DNA of 64,000 bases from Temperatibacter marinus (GCF_031598375.1 NZ_CP123872.1:2352501-2416500), one strand, 5' to 3'; positions 43,996 through 53,816 are shown, counted from the first letter of the stretch. Notes: generated from the letters alone by a model not told the origin. Numbers and translations are program-made.

Positions 43996-46023
43996 ATGCT
44001 AAAAACAAAAGCTAAAGAGGATAGGCTAGCCCGTATCGCTTTTTTTTGTTTAGGCGGGCTGTTTTCTATGCCAGCAGTTGGTGAGACTGTGGAGACCACA
44101 GAAGCTTCTCTCTATGAAGAGATCGCTGTCATAGGAAAAAGACCAACCTACAATAGGGCTCTGCAATCTAGTCTTGAGCTCCCTTTTGAAAAGCACTCCT
44201 TGGTCAGTGCCGATGGCTTGATAGCACTCATGGAGGCTGTCCCAGTTGCCGGACTTAGAACAAATTCTAGAGGTGAGTTAACTCTGAGAATTAGAGGCGG
44301 AGGGGAGCGCCAAAGCCAGGTCTTTATAGATGGGGCTCCTCTAGCAGTTCCATGGGATGGGCGCGCGGACATATCAAGTGTGCCAGCCCTAGCAATAAAA
44401 TCGCTTACTCTCTTCAAAAGCGGTAGTCCTCTAGAATTTGGTCCCAATGCAGTTTTCGGCGCCCTGAGCCTCAGTTCCAGAGTGACGGATCAAGATGAGC
44501 AGATCGCGGAGCCTACAATTAAAACACAAATAGGCAGTGCAAGATTAAGAAGTTTGATGGCAGACATCAGAGTTGAAAGAGCATTTCTTTCAGCCAGTTA
44601 TTCAAGCCGATCTGACCTGCCAGCACCCATGATACGGGATAGGGAGGGCTATTCCCCTTATAATCCGTTTCGTTCAGGTCGGCTTTCTAATACAGATCAA
44701 AAGAATATTTCTATTTATGGAGGGTATGAATTTACGGCCGGGGACAGCGATCATGTATTTTCACTATTGTATAACAACACTGAAAAAGGTGTTCTTGCAG
44801 AAGGACACATCAATCCAAGTGATCAGTCTCCTAGATATTGGCGCTACCCACAGCGGCGATTAGTTATGGCTATTCTCAATGGGAGGGCCCCAATTTCTGC
44901 TCTCAACAGTGATTTTACCTATACGATTTGGAGCCAAAACTATGACCAGAAAATAGATCGTTATGAATCCTTAAATTATACCACCCTTATAGAAAGTCAG
45001 TCTGAACAGGATCAAACCTATGGAGGGCGTTTCATCGTGACATCGGGCTTTGAAACGAAAGGGCAGCGTTTGATTGCGACTTTTCAAGAAAGTCGACATC
45101 GTCAAAATGTAACGGACCCTTTCTTAGAAGAAACTGAAGCAATATTTACGCAGCGGACCTATAGTTTTGCCGCTGAAATAGACAGAGAGCTACCTCAGGG
45201 TATTCTGACGTCCTTAGGGCTTGGGGTTGATCATTTTGAGACACCTCTTACAGGCGGTAGAAGACAGCAAGATCGTTTGACGGCCCTCTCTTTCAATGCA
45301 GCCTTCTCGGGTTTTGTTGGCCCGAACTTGAAAATAGTAGCTGCCCTGGGTCAACGGTCACGGTTTCCAACTCTTCGTGAAGTCTACGGTACGGCGCTTG
45401 GGAGGTTTTTGTTGAATCCAGAGTTGAAGCCAGAAAAAGTAACCTCCTTAGATATCGCCTTTCAGTACAGAGCGTTAGACGAGCGGTTTTCAATTGATAT
45501 CAGCCCTTGGGCAGTCACGATGTTAGACACTTTATCGCAGCGTACGGTCTCAGTGGATGATCAATCCTTTCGCCAGAGATATAATCTGAGAGGATCTAAG
45601 GGCTTTGGAATCGATACCATTCTTCAGTATGACATAACGAATCGATTGAAGTTTAATTCCTCACAGTCATGGCAATCTTTGAAATCAAAAAAGAATGAGA
45701 GCGGCGTAAGAGAAGAGTTATTGCAGCGTCCCAGCTTATCGTCTTCTATTGGCCTGCGATATAGGAATGAGGCCTTCTCAGGATCTATTGACTGGACACG
45801 TCGATCAGGAAGCTATGATCAAGACTTAGCAGGTGTGTTTATCAAATTACCCCCTTCCGATTCAGTTGATATAAGTCTGATGAGGGCATTTAAGATTGAG
45901 GGAAGGAAGAGCATCTCTCTGACCTTAGACGTGCTTAATCTATTCGATACCCTTAGCTTGGCTCAGTTAGGGCTTCCAGGATCAGGACGAGAGATACGTT
46001 TCGGAATGTCTTTTAATTTATAA
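43996..46023 (+). CDS. TonB-dependent outer-membrane receptor
   Basis: 675 aa. N-terminal signal (FFCLGGLFSMPAVG), a putative TonB-box region EEIAVIGKR, a plug domain with LRIRGGGERQSQVFIDGAPL and GSPLEFGPNAVFGAL, and a C-terminal beta-barrel ending in an aromatic-hydrophobic strand (GREIRFGMSFNL). Takes up an unidentified ligand using TonB energy. Placed after a serine hydrolase and cupin; the nearest regulator is a convergent MarR gene. Confidence 0.92.
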   Translation: MLKTKAKEDRLARIAFFCLGGLFSMPAVGETVETTEASLYEEIAVIGKRPTYNRALQSSLELPFEKHSLVSADGLIALMEAVPVAGLRTNSRGELTLRIRGGGERQSQVFIDGAPLAVPWDGRADISSVPALAIKSLTLFKSGSPLEFGPNAVFGALSLSSRVTDQDEQIAEPTIKTQIGSARLRSLMADIRVERAFLSASYSSRSDLPAPMIRDREGYSPYNPFRSGRLSNTDQKNISIYGGYEFTAGDSDHVFSLLYNNTEKGVLAEGHINPSDQSPRYWRYPQRRLVMAILNGRAPISALNSDFTYTIWSQNYDQKIDRYESLNYTTLIESQSEQDQTYGGRFIVTSGFETKGQRLIATFQESRHRQNVTDPFLEETEAIFTQRTYSFAAEIDRELPQGILTSLGLGVDHFETPLTGGRRQQDRLTALSFNAAFSGFVGPNLKIVAALGQRSRFPTLREVYGTALGRFLLNPELKPEKVTSLDIAFQYRALDERFSIDISPWAVTMLDTLSQRTVSVDDQSFRQRYNLRGSKGFGIDTILQYDITNRLKFNSSQSWQSLKSKKNESGVREELLQRPSLSSSIGLRYRNEAFSGSIDWTRRSGSYDQDLAGVFIKLPPSDSVDISLMRAFKIEGRKSISLTLDVLNLFDTLSLAQLGLPGSGREIRFGMSFNL

Positions 46024-46033
46024 AATGCCTTAG

Positions 46034-46504
46034 TTATTCGGCGAGGTCTCCAACATCTAGAATAGGAGAAGCATCGATGTCTTCTGCGTCCATCATCATT
46101 GCGATGCGTTGCAGGGAAGATACAAGTTGAGTTTGCTCCCATTCTTCAAGTTTGCGAAATTCTCTCAAGAAGCCACTTTGCAAAAGCTCTGGTGCTTCTG
46201 CCATTTTTTCAAGTCCTGTTGGAGTAAGGCAGGCGTGCACAACTCTTTTATCAGTCGTGCTACGATCTCTTCTAGTGAACCCAGCCTTGTCTAGGCGGTC
46301 TAGAATAGAAGTAACAGTTGCTTGTGATAAAGATATTTCTTTTGCAATAGTACTTGGCGGCAAAGTCCCATGTTTTCTCAGTGTTTGTAACACAATCAAT
46401 TGAGGGGCTGTGAGGCCAGAGGTTTTATAGATTTTTTTTGAATGCAAGTCGACAGCACGCATAATTCGGCGAATTGACACAAGTATTTCATCATAATCAG
46501 ACAT
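46034..46504 (-). CDS. MarR-family transcriptional regulator
   Basis: 156 aa. Winged-helix domain with SGLTAPQLIVLQTLRKHG, PPSTIAKEISLSQATVTSIL (recognition helix) and DRSTTDKRVVHACLT wing. Homodimeric repressor family responding to small ligands. The ATG at 46504 has AGGAGGT 5 nt upstream; the frame is open 7 codons more. Divergent from a BetT-like carrier across 153 nt that hold an inverted repeat, so autoregulation and control of the carrier are likely. Confidence 0.92.
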   Translation of the reverse strand: MSDYDEILVSIRRIMRAVDLHSKKIYKTSGLTAPQLIVLQTLRKHGTLPPSTIAKEISLSQATVTSILDRLDKAGFTRRDRSTTDKRVVHACLTPTGLEKMAEAPELLQSGFLREFRKLEEWEQTQLVSSLQRIAMMMDAEDIDASPILDVGDLAE

Positions 46505-46559
46505 TGATACCTCCTGAAACTTCAATAGTTTTTCATGGCACTATTTTAGGCTTATTACA

Positions 46560-46623
46560 ATTAGATATTGCTAAATGAGTAGATAATATTCATAACTTTA
46601 GAAGTCTAATGTTTCGAATTAGA
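46560..46623. promoter_or_regulatory. Candidate MarR operators between the marR-type gene and the BCCT gene
   Basis: TCTAATGTTTCGAATTAGA (46605-46623) is a 19-nt inverted repeat: TCTAAT and ATTAGA around seven bases. A third ATTAGA half-site is at 46560-46565. It ends 34 nt before the BCCT start. Fits the dyad size of MarR-type sites; unproven. Confidence 0.5.
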
Positions 46624-46657
46624 ATGATAAGGCAAGACACTGAAAGGATTTACTTCT

Positions 46658-48673
46658 GTGCAACAAAAAAATCCACTTGAAGATCAGATGACAAAAGGGT
46701 ACTTACCGGCCACTTTTCTTCCTGCAGCTATCATTATTATCATTCTCGTATCTCTTACGGTTATTTTTCCTGATCAAGCTGGAACCACCTTCTCCAATCT
46801 TAATGGATTTATCACGAAAAGTTTCGGTTGGTTTTATACACTGTCCGTCGTTATTTTCTTGAGTGTCTGTCTAATTATTGCTTTTTCAAAGTTTGGACAG
46901 ACCCGCTTAGGTGCAGACAATGAAAAGCCCCGTTATAACTTTATGAGCTGGGTTGCGATGCTTTTCTCTGCAGGAATGGGTATTGGGCTTTTATTTTTCT
47001 CAGTAGGGGAGCCAATCCTTCATTATATCACACCGCCAATCGCCTTGGAAAGTCACGATCAACTGGCCAAGCAGGCAGTGAATTTAACATTTCTCCATTG
47101 GGGATTGCATGGGTGGGCGATCTATACAATTATAGGCCTCTGTCTTGCCTATTTTGGCTTTCGGCATGGATTGCCCCTCACGATTAGATCTGCTTTATAC
47201 CCCTTAATCGGCGATAGAATATACGGGCCAATTGGACATATTGTTGATGTTACAGCCGTTCTAGGTACATTATTCGGTGTGGCAACTTCTCTTGGGTTTG
47301 GTGCCTCACAAATTAATAGTGGATTAAATTTCTTATTTGATGTGCCCGTATCAAATACCGTCCAAATTTTCTTGATTATTGGCATTTCTGGACTGGCAAC
47401 AATTTCGGTCGTTGCAGGCTTAGATGCGGGCATTAAAAGGCTTTCAGAAATCAACCTTATCCTTGCCTTGGGTCTTCTTGTTTTCGTTGTAGCACTGGGT
47501 CCAACAGTGCTTATTTTCTCTGGGTTTACTGAGAATATCGGGAATTATTTATCAGCAATTATTGACCGGGGTATGCGTGTTGGTGTTTACAGCGATGAAG
47601 ATGGATGGATAAATTCATGGACGATCTTTTACTGGGGGTGGTGGATAAGCTGGTCGCCCTTTGTTGGTATGTTCATCGCACGCATTTCCAGGGGGCGAAC
47701 AATTCGCGAGTTCATCTTCGGCGTTCTATTTGTGCCGACACTGCTTGTTTTCTTCTGGATGACGACTTTTGGGAATACTGCCCTTGATATGGTTGGGAAT
47801 GGCTTTGAAGAATTGGCACTGCAAGTTAAAGATAACATGCCTATAGCGCTTTTTGTCTTTCTCGATCAACTCCCTTTCTCGATGATTACGTCAATCTTGG
47901 CGCTCGTTCTTATCGTTACATTTTTCGTTACTTCTAGTGATAGTGGCTCTTTAGTCATTGATATCATCACATCAGGGGGGCGAATTGAAAATCCGGTCTG
48001 GCAGCGTATTTTTTGGGCAGTGACCCAAGGGGTTGTCGCCGCCGTGCTATTACTGGCAGGCGGGTTAGGGGCTTTGCAAGCTGCAACAGTTGCTATGGCT
48101 CTGCCTTTTACTGTTGTTATTCTATTTTCTATTGGGGGGTTACTGCGGGGCCTTTCCATGGAAGGGCGCATTGCACAAGGGGCTGAAACTGCCCCGGATA
48201 TTGTCGGTGGCGGTGTGAATATGCCCTGGCGTCTGAGGCTAAATGCAATCCTGGCGCACCCATCAAAAGAAGCAGTCATCGAGTTTATTGATACTGTTGC
48301 TAGACCCGCCCTTGTGGATGTGATGGATGAGATAAAATCCCATGATGTTTGTTGCAAATCATACGTTGTAGAAGGTAAAGCCGACCTTTGGATTACCCAC
48401 GAGGGCGAGCCTTCTTTCCGTTTTGCTGTTATCCCTACGTCGCATCAAGCCCCTGTTTTTGCCATCGAAGCGGCTACCGATAATGATAATATGCTAGAAA
48501 ACCCAGATACTTATTATAGGGCTGAAGTCAGTCTATCAAGTGGGGGGCAGGAGTATGATATTTTTGGATATAATAAAGAGCAAATAATACATGAAGTCTT
48601 AAATCAATATAATCGTCATATGCATTATTTAAATATTTCTCGTGAATATCACAACCCTTTAGAGCAGGAATGA
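46658..48673 (+). CDS. BCCT-family transporter, BetT-like
   Basis: 671 aa. Twelve transmembrane helices; glycine-rich GMGIGLLFFSVGEP at about 106-119 and the Trp-rich TM8 segment WGWWISWSPFVGMFIARISR near 326-345 identify the betaine/choline/carnitine family. A 130-residue cytoplasmic tail from about 540 resembles the osmosensing tail of BetT-like choline carriers. Imports choline or a related betaine driven by H+ or Na+. GTG start with AAGGA upstream (46642-46646). A second TonB receptor gene follows. Confidence 0.92.
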   Translation: MQQKNPLEDQMTKGYLPATFLPAAIIIIILVSLTVIFPDQAGTTFSNLNGFITKSFGWFYTLSVVIFLSVCLIIAFSKFGQTRLGADNEKPRYNFMSWVAMLFSAGMGIGLLFFSVGEPILHYITPPIALESHDQLAKQAVNLTFLHWGLHGWAIYTIIGLCLAYFGFRHGLPLTIRSALYPLIGDRIYGPIGHIVDVTAVLGTLFGVATSLGFGASQINSGLNFLFDVPVSNTVQIFLIIGISGLATISVVAGLDAGIKRLSEINLILALGLLVFVVALGPTVLIFSGFTENIGNYLSAIIDRGMRVGVYSDEDGWINSWTIFYWGWWISWSPFVGMFIARISRGRTIREFIFGVLFVPTLLVFFWMTTFGNTALDMVGNGFEELALQVKDNMPIALFVFLDQLPFSMITSILALVLIVTFFVTSSDSGSLVIDIITSGGRIENPVWQRIFWAVTQGVVAAVLLLAGGLGALQAATVAMALPFTVVILFSIGGLLRGLSMEGRIAQGAETAPDIVGGGVNMPWRLRLNAILAHPSKEAVIEFIDTVARPALVDVMDEIKSHDVCCKSYVVEGKADLWITHEGEPSFRFAVIPTSHQAPVFAIEAATDNDNMLENPDTYYRAEVSLSSGGQEYDIFGYNKEQIIHEVLNQYNRHMHYLNISREYHNPLEQE

Positions 48674-48692
48674 TTTGAATTCTAATGATCTA

Positions 48693-48747
48693 ATGTTATA
48701 GTGCGCTCTGGCATAAAGCCGAACGCTTTAATAGCGTATTATAACAT
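48693..48747 (+). ncRNA. Putative structured mRNA leader of the downstream TonB receptor
   Basis: Outer stem: 48693-48706 (ATGTTATAGTGCGC) pairs with 48734-48747 over 14 positions, 12 Watson-Crick and two G-T. Inside it TAAAGC (48714-48719) pairs with GCTTTA (48725-48730). The outer stem ends 5 nt before AGGGAT of the ribosome site and 15 nt before the ATG at 48763. G-T pairs are allowed in RNA but not in a DNA dyad, favouring a folded leader. No known riboswitch class recognised. Confidence 0.45.
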
Positions 48748-48762
48748 AAACAGGGATCAAAA

Positions 48763-51297
48763 ATGACTGTTAAAAATTCTTCTGCTCGCAGAAGTAAAAC
48801 ATTGCTCTTATCTTCAGTATCTCTTGCATTATTATCTGCCCATACTTCTGTTTCCGCTCAGGATCAGGAGTATCAAGGCCTTGAGGAAATCACTGTTACA
48901 GCGACGAAACGCGCTGCTAGTACTCAAGATGTTCCTGTCGCAGTGAATGCACTTGGAGAATCTACTTTAGAACAGAATAATATTAATGTTTTCACTGACT
49001 ATTTATTGCAACTACCTGGAGTGTCTTCCGGTGGTGCAGGACCAGGTCAGGGGACAATCTATATTCGAGGTATGGCGTCAACAACGCCAAACTTAACCAC
49101 AGCTGGTGTCGCAGGTCTTGCACCCAATGTTGCCCTTTATTTGAATGAGCAACCTGTTACGCAAGTCGGCCGTAACCTTGATGTTTATGCAGCAGACTTG
49201 AACCGAATTGAAGTTCTACCTGGATCGCAAGGGACACTCTTTGGGGCTAGTTCTCAGGCCGGTACCATTCGTTTGATCACGAACAAACCTGTGATGGATG
49301 AGTTCTCTGCAAGTATGAACGGCGGGATCTCTTTCACTCAAGGTGGGGAGCAAAGTGAAAAGCTTGAGGGTGTGATTAACTTCCCAGTTTCTGATAAACT
49401 AGCGATGCGCGCCGTATTCTTCATGGACAATCAGGGTGGATATATTGACAACCGCCGCGGTGTTCTCTCTGCAAGAGAAAGCGCTCGGTTTAAAGGTGTT
49501 GAGTCACGTCCAAATGGGACAGCAACGAGTGCTGGTTTCCAAGCTGGGGCTGATTTATCAGGTGTACGGTTTCTGAATGCACGCAACGAAAGCTTGATTG
49601 AAAAAGATTTTAATGATGCTTCATATGAAGGTTTACGCCTTTCAGCGCTTTATGATGTGAATGATAACTGGACAGTTAATTTATCACATATGCGCCAAAC
49701 TATTGAAACTGAAGGTGTATTCTTTATAGATCCAGAGCTGGATGATAGTAATGATCTTTCCGTTCAGCGCTATTCACCGGATGAAGTTGAAGATAAATTC
49801 TCTAATACTGCCTTAACAATTGAAGGTCAGATTGGAGATCTTCAAGTGGTTTATGCAGGAGCTTATCTAGACCGAAATACTGAACAGGTAGTGGATTATA
49901 CTGATTATCTTTTCGTTGGTCAGTATCTGCCTTACTATATCTGTGATGGGTCTGTTTCTTATCCTGGAGCTGCAGGACCTTCTGGGACCTGTCAAGCGCC
50001 GAATTTGTTCGTAGATAGTACTACAGAAACAGAAGTTTGGACCCATGAACTTCGTTTTGTAACACCAGAAGATAATGATTGGCGTGTGACGGCAGGTGCT
50101 TTCTATAGTGATCAAACGCTTGTAGAGCGCAATAATTTTACTTATCCTGGCTCTGTCTTTGCTGAAAGCTTTAGTCCTGGTGTTTATGGTTGGCCCAAAA
50201 ATGGTCCGCTTCCTGGGTCAAGTGTCTCAGATCCAAACCCACGTCCGCTTGGTGTTATCTTCTTTAATGATATCACACGTACGGATAGCCAGTTGGGCTT
50301 CTTTGGTGAGTTAAGCTATGATCTTACTGAACAGTTTACTGTTACAGTCGGAGCACGGTATCACGATGTTGACGTGCGCCTTAAAGGGTCTGCCAACTCA
50401 TCATTCTACAACTTTGGCGGCGAAGATGTGAATGCCTTCGGTACCAATCTTGATACCCAGTTTGATGGCAATCAAGTGATTAACGGTGTGCCAGTTCCAA
50501 AAGGTGCTGAAGCCAAAGGATGGGTTTTCAAAGGCAATCTTTCTTATAAGCCTTCTGATGATACGCTGATTTACTTCACCTATTCTGAAGGGTTCCGTCC
50601 AGGTCTGCCTAATCGTCCTGCAGGAGCAGGGGGCGGCGCTGTGCCGGCTGTTGTAAGAACGGATGAAGTGACTAATTTTGAATTCGGTTGGAAAATGGAT
50701 CTTCTTGATAATACGTTGAGATTTAATGGATCCGCTTTCTTGGTTGATATCAAAGATCTTCAGACGACAATCTTTGACCCTCAAGTCACAAACTTATTCT
50801 TTTCTGATAACGCGGCGGATGCTCAAATTAAAGGGATTGAAGGAGATGTTACTTGGGCTCCTATGTCAGTTCCTGGACTTGTCGTGTCTGGCGCTTTCTC
50901 GATACTTGATACCGAGATTAAAGAACTTGTTGGTGCGTCCGTAGCAATTGCAGGCCCAGGCGAAGATTTATCTTATGCGCCTAGCTTCCAAGGAAACGTT
51001 AGAGCGCGTTACACATGGGATATCAGCAGTGAGTTTGAAGCCCATGTACAGGGTGCGATTACCTATTCTGGATCAAGTTACAGCGATATCGTTCTGATTA
51101 ACAGAGCGAAGCAGGATAGCTATGCTTTGATAAATACATCAGTAGGCATACGTTCTGATCGCTATTCAATCACAGCTTATATCGATAATTTGACCAATAA
51201 GCGTGCGCAGTTGAATAATAACTTGAACTTTGACCGGGAAAGAATAGCAATCAACCGTCCTAGAACAGTAGGATTGCGTTTCTCAGTGGATTTTTAA
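48763..51297 (+). CDS. TonB-dependent outer-membrane receptor
   Basis: 844 aa. Signal peptide ending near SVSA-QD; TonB box region LEEITVTATKR; plug with QGTIYIRGMAS and GSQGTLFGASSQAGTI; beta-barrel ending LRFSVDF. The barrel has many Gly/Asn/Asp-rich loops, as in sphingomonad and Caulobacter-type receptors for sugars or other organics. Ligand unknown. Co-directional with the BCCT gene upstream (89-nt gap) and a TPR-sulfotransferase downstream. Confidence 0.93.
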   Translation: MTVKNSSARRSKTLLLSSVSLALLSAHTSVSAQDQEYQGLEEITVTATKRAASTQDVPVAVNALGESTLEQNNINVFTDYLLQLPGVSSGGAGPGQGTIYIRGMASTTPNLTTAGVAGLAPNVALYLNEQPVTQVGRNLDVYAADLNRIEVLPGSQGTLFGASSQAGTIRLITNKPVMDEFSASMNGGISFTQGGEQSEKLEGVINFPVSDKLAMRAVFFMDNQGGYIDNRRGVLSARESARFKGVESRPNGTATSAGFQAGADLSGVRFLNARNESLIEKDFNDASYEGLRLSALYDVNDNWTVNLSHMRQTIETEGVFFIDPELDDSNDLSVQRYSPDEVEDKFSNTALTIEGQIGDLQVVYAGAYLDRNTEQVVDYTDYLFVGQYLPYYICDGSVSYPGAAGPSGTCQAPNLFVDSTTETEVWTHELRFVTPEDNDWRVTAGAFYSDQTLVERNNFTYPGSVFAESFSPGVYGWPKNGPLPGSSVSDPNPRPLGVIFFNDITRTDSQLGFFGELSYDLTEQFTVTVGARYHDVDVRLKGSANSSFYNFGGEDVNAFGTNLDTQFDGNQVINGVPVPKGAEAKGWVFKGNLSYKPSDDTLIYFTYSEGFRPGLPNRPAGAGGGAVPAVVRTDEVTNFEFGWKMDLLDNTLRFNGSAFLVDIKDLQTTIFDPQVTNLFFSDNAADAQIKGIEGDVTWAPMSVPGLVVSGAFSILDTEIKELVGASVAIAGPGEDLSYAPSFQGNVRARYTWDISSEFEAHVQGAITYSGSSYSDIVLINRAKQDSYALINTSVGIRSDRYSITAYIDNLTNKRAQLNNNLNFDRERIAINRPRTVGLRFSVDF

Positions 51298-51327
51298 GAT
51301 CCCGAAGGATAGACTAAAAAAATATAC

Positions 51328-51356
51328 AAGGCGCTATTCGTAGCGCCTTTCTTTTG
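51328..51356 (+). terminator. Rho-independent terminator after the second TonB receptor
   Basis: AAGGCGCTA (51328-51336) and TAGCGCCTT (51341-51349) pair perfectly around a TTCG tetraloop, followed by TCTTTT. The next gene starts about 20 nt downstream. Confidence 0.88.
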
Positions 51357-51374
51357 AGGAACGAGTAAGTCACT

Positions 51375-53342
51375 ATGGTAGAAGCGCAGAAACAGTTAAT
51401 TCAGGCTCAAAAAAGTTTAATGGCTGGGGACTTTAAACAAGTTGAAACTATCGTTTCGAGCATATTAGAAATCGAGCCAGACCATAAAGATGCTTTGTAT
51501 ATGACGGCTGTGAATAACCGTTACCAAGGCCGCCTAAAAGAGGCTCTTACTCACCTGAATAGGCTCTTATCTCTCGCCCCGTCATTTGGGCGGGCACTGC
51601 AAGAACTTGGTTATGTTTATAAAGCACAAGGGCACCTTGATAAAGCCATTATGGCTTTTGAGCAGTCTGTTATATCTAATCCAGCGCTTACAGGGGCTTG
51701 GTTGCAATTAATTACTTTGTATCAAGGGAGCGGTAAGCCAGAAAAAGCCCGAGAAGCTGATAGTCAATTAACGCGTATGAAAAATTTACCGAAAGAGCTT
51801 TTGGCTGTTTCAAACTATCTTTATGAGGATAAAATATTAAAGGCTGAGACTTTATGTCGCGCTTTCTTGAAAGTGAATCCTACTCATGGAGAAGCCATGC
51901 GGTTGTTGGCAGAAATAGCCTCACGCTATGGGGTGTTGGATGAAGCGGAATTTTTACTCTCTAAAGCGATAGGATTCTCGCCAGACACCATTCAATTGAA
52001 ACTTGATCTGATTCAAGTTTTGAGGAAATCACAGCAGTTTAATCAGGCCTTGCTCATTGCTGAACAGTTGGTCATGTCAGATGAAAAAAATCCTGTATTC
52101 CAATCTCACTATGCCATACAGGCTATGCAAGCTGGCCAGTATGATCTTTCTTTAGAGTTTTTTGATAAAGTATTGAAAAAATTGCCAAAAGATGCTGCCA
52201 CTCATACCTCAAAAGGTCATGCGCTGAAGACATTAGGGCGTCGCAGCGACGCAATAAAAAGTTATAAGGCAGCCTGTGACTTGGCGCCGACCTATGGGGA
52301 CGCATGGTATGGTTTAGCCAATCTGAAGACCTATAAATTTCAGCAAGAAGAGATTGCAGAAATGGAGGAAACTTTAGAACAAACAACGATGAATGTTCAG
52401 GCAAAAGTACAGATCCATTTTTCCCTTGGAAAAGCCTATGAGGACCAAGAGAAACATGATCAATCCTTTCATCATTATGCGCAAGGAAATACCTTGCGGT
52501 ATATTGAAAGCCGATATAACCCAGATCAAATGGATGAAGAATTTCAGGAGCACAAGTCGGTGCTGTCGAAAGACTTACTCGCCAACTACAAAGGAAAGGG
52601 GTCACAAAAATCAGACCCTATCTTTATTGTTGGATTGCCGCGCGCAGGATCAACGCTTATCGAGCAAATATTAGCCTCGCACTCTCAGGTGGACGGGACG
52701 ATGGAACTTCCTAATATCATAATGATCGCTCAAGAAATGCGAGGGCGTCAAAAAATTGATTCTGAGGAAGGGTATCCGAGAAATTTGAAGAATATTCAGC
52801 CGGAAAAACTTTTTGAACTCGGTGAAAAATATATAGCTGATACGAAACAACATCGAGAAACAGCGCCCTTCTTTACAGATAAAATGCCCAACAACTTCAG
52901 GCATATTGACCTCATTAAAATGATTTTACCCAATGCTAAAATTATTGATGCACGCCGAGATGCTCTTGCGTGCTGTTTTAGTGGGTTCAAGCAACTTTTT
53001 GCTGAAGGACAGGAATTTAGTTATAGCTTAGAGAGTATTGGTCGATATTACCGAGGGTATGTTGAGTTGATGGATCATTTTGATACCGTCATGCCGGGAG
53101 CCATTCACCGGATACACTATGAGGATATGATCAATGATAGCGAAGACCAAATAAGGAAGCTTCTTGCTTATTGCGAGTTACCCTTTGAAGAAAATTGCCT
53201 GAACTTTCATAAAACGAAACGAGCTGTAAAAACAGCAAGTTCTGAACAGGTTCGTGAAAAAATTAACACACGCGGTTTGAATGCTTGGAAGCCCTTCGAA
53301 AAGCATCTCGACCCTTTAAAAAGAGCCTTGGGCTTAACATAA
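51375..53342 (+). CDS. TPR-repeat sulfotransferase-family protein
   Basis: 655 aa. TPR helices span roughly residues 1-390 (clear units around ALQELGYVYKAQGHLDKAI and AATHTSKGHALKTLGR). A C-terminal sulfotransferase domain starts near 414 with FIVGLPRAGSTLIEQIL, the 5'-phosphosulfate loop for PAPS, and continues with NAKIIDARRDALACCFSGFKQ. Likely transfers sulfate to an unknown acceptor; the TPR part may dock it to a protein. No signal peptide. Such proteins often lie next to TonB receptors in marine alphaproteobacteria. Confidence 0.85.
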   Translation: MVEAQKQLIQAQKSLMAGDFKQVETIVSSILEIEPDHKDALYMTAVNNRYQGRLKEALTHLNRLLSLAPSFGRALQELGYVYKAQGHLDKAIMAFEQSVISNPALTGAWLQLITLYQGSGKPEKAREADSQLTRMKNLPKELLAVSNYLYEDKILKAETLCRAFLKVNPTHGEAMRLLAEIASRYGVLDEAEFLLSKAIGFSPDTIQLKLDLIQVLRKSQQFNQALLIAEQLVMSDEKNPVFQSHYAIQAMQAGQYDLSLEFFDKVLKKLPKDAATHTSKGHALKTLGRRSDAIKSYKAACDLAPTYGDAWYGLANLKTYKFQQEEIAEMEETLEQTTMNVQAKVQIHFSLGKAYEDQEKHDQSFHHYAQGNTLRYIESRYNPDQMDEEFQEHKSVLSKDLLANYKGKGSQKSDPIFIVGLPRAGSTLIEQILASHSQVDGTMELPNIIMIAQEMRGRQKIDSEEGYPRNLKNIQPEKLFELGEKYIADTKQHRETAPFFTDKMPNNFRHIDLIKMILPNAKIIDARRDALACCFSGFKQLFAEGQEFSYSLESIGRYYRGYVELMDHFDTVMPGAIHRIHYEDMINDSEDQIRKLLAYCELPFEENCLNFHKTKRAVKTASSEQVREKINTRGLNAWKPFEKHLDPLKRALGLT

Positions 53343-53567
53343 GGGAAAGGCGTGCGCCTTATATGCTGTCACTCTTATGATTTTATGCATTCTATGAGTG
53401 TTTTCCAATAGAAAATACAGCCTAACTGCTTCGGCAAGTGAAAGTTTCTTGTTCAGCTCTTATTTCTTGGTAGAGTGTCTCTTGTCTGTGTATCCGGTGG
53501 GAGGATCCACATTAAGAAAAATGCATAGGGAGCATTCTCTTTTAAGAATGCAGGAGGACAACATCAT

Positions 53568-53807
53568 ATGTCAGATTATTGGAAAGAGAATATCTCTCTT
53601 CTTTTGAAACTATTAACCGTATGGTTCATTGTTTCATTCGGAGCGGGGATTGTGTTTGTCGATTTACTCAATTCCATAGAGTTTTTTGGATTTAAACTTG
53701 GTTTCTGGTTCGCGCAGCAAGGCTCTATTCTAACTTTTGTCGCTCTCATTTTTATTTATGCCCATAAAATGAAGAAAATTGACGAAAAATACGGCGTTGA
53801 TGATTAG
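53568..53807 (+). CDS. DUF4212 small membrane subunit of a solute symporter
   Basis: 79 aa with two transmembrane helices: SLLLKLLTVWFIVSFGAGIV and ILTFVALIFIYAHKM. The WKENISLLLKLL start and FGFKLGFWFAQQGS loop are the DUF4212 pattern, a small partner of VC_2705-type sodium:solute symporters. AGGAGG at 53551-53556 gives a strong ribosome site. It is followed 6-9 nt later by the symporter gene. Confidence 0.93.
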   Translation: MSDYWKENISLLLKLLTVWFIVSFGAGIVFVDLLNSIEFFGFKLGFWFAQQGSILTFVALIFIYAHKMKKIDEKYGVDD

Positions 53808-53816
53808 GAGGCGGTG

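Noticed and set aside
53343-53370. AAGGCG/CGCCTT hairpin after the TPR-sulfotransferase
   Set aside because: Loop too small and no T-tract, so not a convincing terminator.
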